Below, one piece after another: positions 12,390 through 64,000 of a DNA stretch of 64,000 nucleotides. A program made the position numbers and the translations under genes. Origin of the DNA: Osedax fenrisi (lineage: Eukaryota > Annelida > Polychaeta > Sabellida > Siboglinidae); NCBI GenBank assembly GCA_964019155.1, contig OZ025239.1:82839916-82903915 (forward strand), written 5' to 3'. The notes beneath the pieces are model-generated. The model worked only from the letters and a program-made list of their open reading frames with translations, was not told where the DNA came from and did no database searches. Positions within the stretch are counted from its first letter, which is position 1; each line of letters begins with the position of its first letter.

Positions 12390-12955
12390 AGTGGATCGAA
12401 ACGGAGTGAAAAAACGAAATATATATAATTTTGTGTGGCGTGCGTCGCTGACCTGCATTATACAAATTCAATTGGTCGTATAGATCATTCATACACACAA
12501 GTGAATAACATAGCAATCCACGAGTAAATCCATAGCAAATGAAAATTCAGTGTATATTGAGTACATATATACTTTTTTGTCTCTTTTTATTTATCATTTA
12601 TTATATATATATACAATAAATCGTTATATTATTCGTTCTCCTTTTTATTATTTAATATACATATATATACCATAAATCATCATATTCGTACAATAAATAA
12701 AATTCATACACTAAATCGTTATATTATTCGTTCTCCTTTTTATTATATATATATACAATATATTATCATTATTACCCTTTTAATTTATCTGTAATATACA
12801 ACTTTATATAATTCAACTATATTTATATTACACTATACATATAGCATTTACTATGGATTTACTCGTGGATTACATTGTTATTCACTTGTATAGTAGGTCA
12901 GCGAAGCACGTCACACATTTTTATTTAAAACTTGCTCCGTTTCGATCCATCCCCC
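12390..12955. mobile_element. Nested MITE, GGATCGAAACGGAG termini
   Basis: TGGATCGAAACGGAG near 12392 is mirrored by CTCCGTTTCGATCCA ending at 12949. Inner arms continue through GCTGACC and ATCCACGAGTAAATCCATAG. It interrupts only the left arm of the composite element, so it inserted after that arm formed. Confidence 0.75.
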
Positions 12956-13300
12956 GTTCGACAGGTACGAGTAGATCGGCTAATTACAATTATATAATAT
13001 AACAAAGGCTTTGATATTATTTTACTGTAGAACCTACAGTGTATGTGTATGTTTACATAGTGTGCACATACATGTATATGAAATAATACAAACATGTTTC
13101 ACATAGAAATAATACACACGACGTACACTGTACGTGTGTATTATTACATATATGTTTTATGTTATAAGTGATCAATACGAAGAAGAAGACGAACTTAAGA
13201 ATAATAATAAGAAGACTTTATATAATAAATTTCATATATTTTTGTATATGTATTCAACTAATATAATTTATATGTTATATGTTTTTTAATTGTATTTATT

Positions 13301-13339
<39 letters not shown>

Positions 13340-14106
13340 TTACTACATATAGCTAATGTTCATTATTTTATTTATTATATATGTAGAATATGATACATAA
13401 ATCAAAAGTTGAAGTGTAGGATATTTTATTAAATTGAGTACATCTAAGTTTTAATAGTAAATACAATATTATAAATAATTATTTATTATAATATAAAATC
13501 AATGGTCTTTATATAACATATATAGTTATATCTTATTTTTACATAATTACATTTAAGCATACTAGCATACCTATTAGTTTACATATTCGAAATAATTCCC
13601 TACAGTGTTTTATAATTTATGATATTTCAGCATATTGTATAATAATGAATAACTTTATTAAATATAACATATAGAAAATGGGAAAAACGTAATTGAAACA
13701 TATGACGTAATAATTCGTGGTGAGATATGTATGCAAGTTACGGTATACCAGATGGTATATCAAAGGTATTATAATACCTTTGATTGTATTGATATTATTA
13801 TCTACTTTTAGAATTGTTAATTATACAAAAATACTTTGATATAACATATAAGGGTATTTTTCAAGTGGACGGCAAGTAGGGTAGTAGTCAAAGACCTATG
13901 TGATCTTATGATCATAAAAATCAACATGAAAATCTTTTGAAAATCTTAAAAGAATTAGGAATTTGAAAACAATTGAAAATCTTGAAAGCATTATATACAA
14001 TTTGTATTAATACAAAGTATCAATAGTTATAACTAATGAAAATTATTAATTTCTTTCATTTATAGAAATAAATTCTATTGTATTATAGCAATTAACAGCA
14101 TCAGAA

Positions 14107-14118
14107 AGTATATAAATG
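14107..14118 (+). promoter_or_regulatory. TATA box of the PHD-finger gene
   Basis: TATATAAATG lies about 75 bp upstream of the start codon, a distance that suits a short 5' leader. Confidence 0.5.
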
Positions 14119-14187
14119 ACCAATATCATATTTAGATTCATTCTTTCATTACACATTATACACTAACGTTACTATAAACAATTAATC

Positions 14188-14421
14188 ATGGATAACTGCA
14201 TAATATGCCATGAACAAGTTACTGAAATACACGAAGCCGTATCTTGCGATGGTTGTGGCGATTGGACGCATTTATTCTGTGGATTTACTGACCAGGAATA
14301 TGAACAAATAATTATAGGCGATGAGGAATTACAGTTTCAATGCGTGTTATGTCGTCCATTCTCAGAGGCTCAATTAGAAGAAGAAATCACTATATCTGCT
14401 GATACATTATTATTTACCTAG
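14188..14421 (+). CDS. Small single PHD-finger protein inside a transposon-like inverted repeat
   Basis: A 77-residue intronless frame that is almost all PHD zinc finger. The C4HC3 ligands are C4-C7, C20-C23, H28-C31 and C52-C55, with the conserved W26 two residues before the histidine. An acidic tail (EAQLEEEITISADTLL) follows. PHD fingers usually read histone H3 tails or act as protein-binding modules; nothing here shows the ligand. A TATA box upstream and an AATAAA at 14523 give it a compact, intact transcription unit. It sits centrally between inverted arms, so I infer a transposon-borne or captured gene. It could instead be a host gene later flanked by repeats, or a fragment of a larger transposon protein. 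Confidence 0.65.
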   Translation: MDNCIICHEQVTEIHEAVSCDGCGDWTHLFCGFTDQEYEQIIIGDEELQFQCVLCRPFSEAQLEEEITISADTLLFT

Positions 14422-14521
14422 ATGTAGTTTTTTAATTAATCCAAAGAACCAATTATTATTATTTAACCAAGAAAATAGAAATATTATTTAATGAATGTAG
14501 GTTTTATTCTGTATATATATG

Positions 14522-14528
14522 CAAATAA
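14522..14528 (+). terminator. Poly(A) signal AATAAA of the PHD gene
   Basis: AATAAA lies about 100 bp after the stop codon of the PHD frame, inside the start of the right inverted arm. Confidence 0.4.
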
Positions 14529-15270
14529 ATACAATGAAAACATATAACATATAAATTATATTAGTTGAATACATATACAAAAATATATGAAATTTATTAT
14601 ATAAAGTCTTCTTATTATTATTCTTAAGTTCGTCTTCTTCTTCGTATTGATCACTTATAACATAAAACATATATGTAATAATACACACGTACAGTGTACG
14701 ATGTACACTGTATGTTTATGTGTATGTTTACATAGTGTGTATATTAAATAATACACACGTGTCTCACATAGAAATAATACACATACACATACACTGTAGG
14801 TCCTACAGTAAAATAATATCAAAGCATTTGTTATATTATATAATTGTAATTAGCCGATCTACTCGCACCAGTCGCACACATGTCAATCAATTGGTCACCG
14901 ACTGTATAAACACACCCTCAACTACGCCACGCCTACTATTTTTACTATTTTGAAATATAGCGTGGCGCAGATGACTGGTCCCCGTATAGACTACATATAA
15001 TTATTATTATAATAATTATATGTATAAGTCTATACGATGGCGGGTCAAAACTAACGCGCAATAATTAAAAAAACAAACGCGTGAAGCGGGAGTTATAATA
15101 ATACAATACTAGCAAGTGAAGTTAATGATTGACGGACATCGATTTCTATAATATAGCATATCAAATTAACTTTACGATCGACTGACATCTATGTCCGTCG
15201 AATTTGTCAGCTGATCGTAAAGTTCCGTTGATCCTTAACTTTTTATATATAACATTATAATAGTAATATT

Positions 15271-15713
15271 GGTTACTGCACGAGTTGGGAACGGTTTTCA
15301 AAATGTCACCAGCAATTGAGGCGGGCGGCGAGCGCGCATAGCAACAATCGATATTGATGAAGCTTATATAAAACATATAGGATATACACACACACACACA
15401 CATACATATATATACACACACACACGCACACACACATACACACACGTATATATATTATATATATGTATATATGTGTGTGTAATACACAGTATATACACAA
15501 GCGTGTTGTATATATATATATATAGTTGTTTATTCTAATTAGTAATATCATTTTATCAATAGATGTATCATACACTGTATGATTCATACAGTGTATGATT
15601 AATAAAGTATATGATACATATTGATGTATGAATAATATTCACCGAACATAAGCATAAAATCTATTTTTAACTGTATCCGATTTTGAAAACTGTTCCCAAC
15701 TCGTGCATCCCCC
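15271..15713. mobile_element. hAT-like MITE, TGCACGAGTTGGG family, copy 2
   Basis: Begins GGTTACTGCACGAGTTGGG and ends ACTCGTGCATCCCCC. Both sides carry the perfect 8-bp duplication GTAATATT. The left arm is nearly identical to copy 1 for over 60 bp. The interior has CA-rich microsatellite and a palindromic ATACACTGTAT segment. Confidence 0.9.
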
Positions 15714-15725
15714 GTAATATTAGTC

Positions 15726-16030
15726 AAGTTGGATCAACAAAACTTTACGATCAACTGACGAATTTAACGGATATCGAATTCCGTAGATCGTAAAGTTATT
15801 CTGATATGCTAAGTATTATACAGTATAATTTATACTTAATATAATACTATAGAAATCTATATCTGTCGATCATTAAGTTCACTTGCTTGTATTGTATTAT
15901 ATGTACAGATGTCCGTAGATTGTAATCTTATATGATAAAATACAATTATTGTTAACATTACATTATTAACAATACAATCTAGTTATATAGACATCGATGG
16001 CAGTCGATCGAAAGTTCCTTTGAACCGTCA
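15726..16030. mobile_element. Partial copy of the ACTTTACGATC inverted-arm repeat
   Basis: GGATCAACAAAACTTTACGA at 15731 and GACATCGATGGCAGTCGATC near 15990 repeat the outermost arm of the composite element in degenerate form. No PHD core is present. Confidence 0.6.
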
Positions 16031-16197
16031 AGTTAATAAGATATTTAATATCTTATTATTATTATAATTATATTATAATAATTATATAAATATGTATTAA
16101 ATTCAATTAGAAATAAATTTGTAATATTTGTATTTAATAAATTATTTTTATTAATCTAATTAATAAAATTGATAATTTATTATTATAAGTTTAATAT

Positions 16198-16262
16198 GGG
16201 GGATGAACAAGTTGGGAACGTTTTTTCCAACAATTGAGGCGGGTGCCGAGCGCGCATCACTA
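16198..16262. mobile_element. Solo end of the TGCACGAGTTGGG MITE family
   Basis: GGGGGATGAACAAGTTGGGA followed by CAATTGAGGCGGGTGCCGAG matches one arm of the copies at 10549 and 15271. The opposite arm is missing. Confidence 0.7.
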
Positions 16263-16271
16263 GACCATCGA

Positions 16272-16405
16272 CAGTGATGGGCACCGATCCTTTTTTCCTG
16301 GATCGGCGATCCCGATCCTCTATTTATTCTTTTATGCGATCCTTTTCCCGATCCTCAATTCGTTACCCGATCCTAAGTTTCTTACCCGATCCCGATCACG
16401 ATATT
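16272..16405. mobile_element. hAT-type terminal fragment with CGATCC repeats
   Basis: Starts CAGTGATGGGCACCGATCC, the CAGTG(A/T)TGGGCA form common at hAT termini. Degenerate CCCGATCC repeats follow. No matching right end was found. Confidence 0.45.
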
Positions 16406-16857
16406 ATTTATATATTTAATCAATACGATTTTATTTCATAATTCGAAATAATATATATGTAGACCTGCATATATATTTTTTTATACCTGTATAATACCTA
16501 TATAATATAAATTGTTAATAATTATAAATAATATTTATTATTAATATATTGTATTATATTTCAATAATAAGTAAATTGAATCAAATGCATATATTGAATG
16601 TATATCATATAGACTATATGATATAGTGAATTAAATATAATGTATTTATATAAATGCATTGAATTGTATATATATATATATACCTATCTACTCATTGTAT
16701 GATGTACAATTTACTCAACATACAATGTACATTGAGTCAAAATCAGTGGTTTACTTATATGATATCAATTGATTACATTTTATTATGGTAAAAATAACAA
16801 TTATTATTTAAATACTATGTAGGTTTTACCTAGTCTTGTAATTTAGTAGTAGGTTTC

Positions 16858-16927
16858 TACTGCAGAGCCTCTATTGCAAAGTCCCATATACTACATTCAA
16901 TTGATTATCCACTTTCTTTATATCAAT
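16858..16927. mobile_element. End of a MITE shared with 55943-56440, next to the TACC promoter
   Basis: CTACATTCAATTGATTATCC and ACTTTCTTTATATCAATGAT repeat the right end of the element at 55943-56440, including the upstream CTGCAG...CCATA block. It ends about 125 bp before the KEN-isoform start codon. Confidence 0.7.
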
Positions 16928-17053
16928 GATCCATAAACATACACACATGTCCACATACACACAGTCACCTATACACACACACACACACACTCACACACAT
17001 ATTCACACACTCGCTCACGCACTCACTCACTCACTCCATTCCCGATAGAATAC
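16928..17053 (+). promoter_or_regulatory. Presumed 5' leader or promoter of the TACC KEN isoform
   Basis: A CACA-rich and CTCACTCA-rich stretch immediately precedes the ATG. No TATA box was seen. Confidence 0.3.
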
Positions 17054-63889
<46,836 letters not shown>

Positions 63890-63902
63890 AGTTCGTGTAC
63901 AC

Positions 63903-64000
63903 TGTGTGTGTGTGTGGTTGATAACATGTGACCTGATGTTATAGCATGTGACCTGGTGTGTGTGTGTGTGTGTGTGTGGTATACCATGTGACCTGGTGGT
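63903..64000. repeat. TG-rich intron start
   Basis: (TG)n tracts and repeated GCATGTGACCTG(A/G)TG units to the window edge. Confidence 0.7.

Larger units (their letters stand above)
11962..15235. mobile_element. Composite element with long inverted arms enclosing a PHD-finger gene
   Basis: Three segments of the left side recur inverted and in mirrored order on the right: 11962-12040 with 15155-15235 (core ACTTTACGATCA...GATCGTAAAGTT), 12287-12345 with 15030-15093 (ACTCCCGCTTCACGCGTTTG), and 12968-13310 with 14517-14865 (GAGTAGATCGGCTAATTA to TTTGCATATATA). The arms surround a unique core that carries the PHD gene at 14188-14421. Gaps between matched segments are explained by a nested element on the left (12390-12955) and different filler on the right. 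No transposase was found, so it would be non-autonomous. Its superfamily is unknown, and exact ends and target duplication are not established. Confidence 0.7.

Overview
The window is AT-rich nuclear DNA from an animal (metazoan). It has GT-AG introns from about 60 bp to about 24 kb, many (TA)n, (CA)n and (ACT)n microsatellites, and dozens of short DNA transposons. No bacterial signature is present: there are no dense ORFs or operons. Species cannot be named from this sequence. A short TTAGG-like tract near 58.6 kb is only a weak hint of lineage.

Two conserved genes lie head to head. On the minus strand (11,754 down to 1,044 and beyond the left edge) are the first 12 coding exons of SRP72, the 72-kDa subunit of the signal recognition particle. 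All 12 join in phase and give about 472 residues of tetratricopeptide-like sequence. On the plus strand, from 17,054 past the right edge, is a TACC (transforming acidic coiled-coil) gene spread over more than 46 kb. Its exons carry a KEN box, an SILK-like motif, the VSFQTP block, SDP-like repeats, a QSLFVKFDPL block matching vertebrate TACC3, and the start of the C-terminal TACC coiled coil.

The most striking object is one 5.3-kb TACC exon (43,980-49,284). It holds 72 uninterrupted, in-frame 63-bp repeats; each 21-residue unit resembles the SDP repeat that vertebrate TACCs carry in only about two copies. The gene also appears to have several starts. One is the KEN-box exon at 17,054. Another is a GC-rich exon at 27,174 encoding an MGN... 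N-terminus that looks myristoylated, as in long TACC2. A short-isoform exon at 57,732 splices in phase to the TACC-domain exons.

The 5.3 kb between the two genes (11,755-17,053) is almost all nested mobile DNA. It includes a roughly 3.3-kb element with long inverted arms that encloses a small intact PHD-finger gene with its own TATA box and poly(A) signal. Elsewhere, introns hold miniature inverted-repeat elements (several with clear target duplications), two tRNA-derived SINE-like copies, a decayed LINE (RTE-like) fragment, and remnants of two LTR retrotransposons, one of which has two U5-type ends in inverted orientation.
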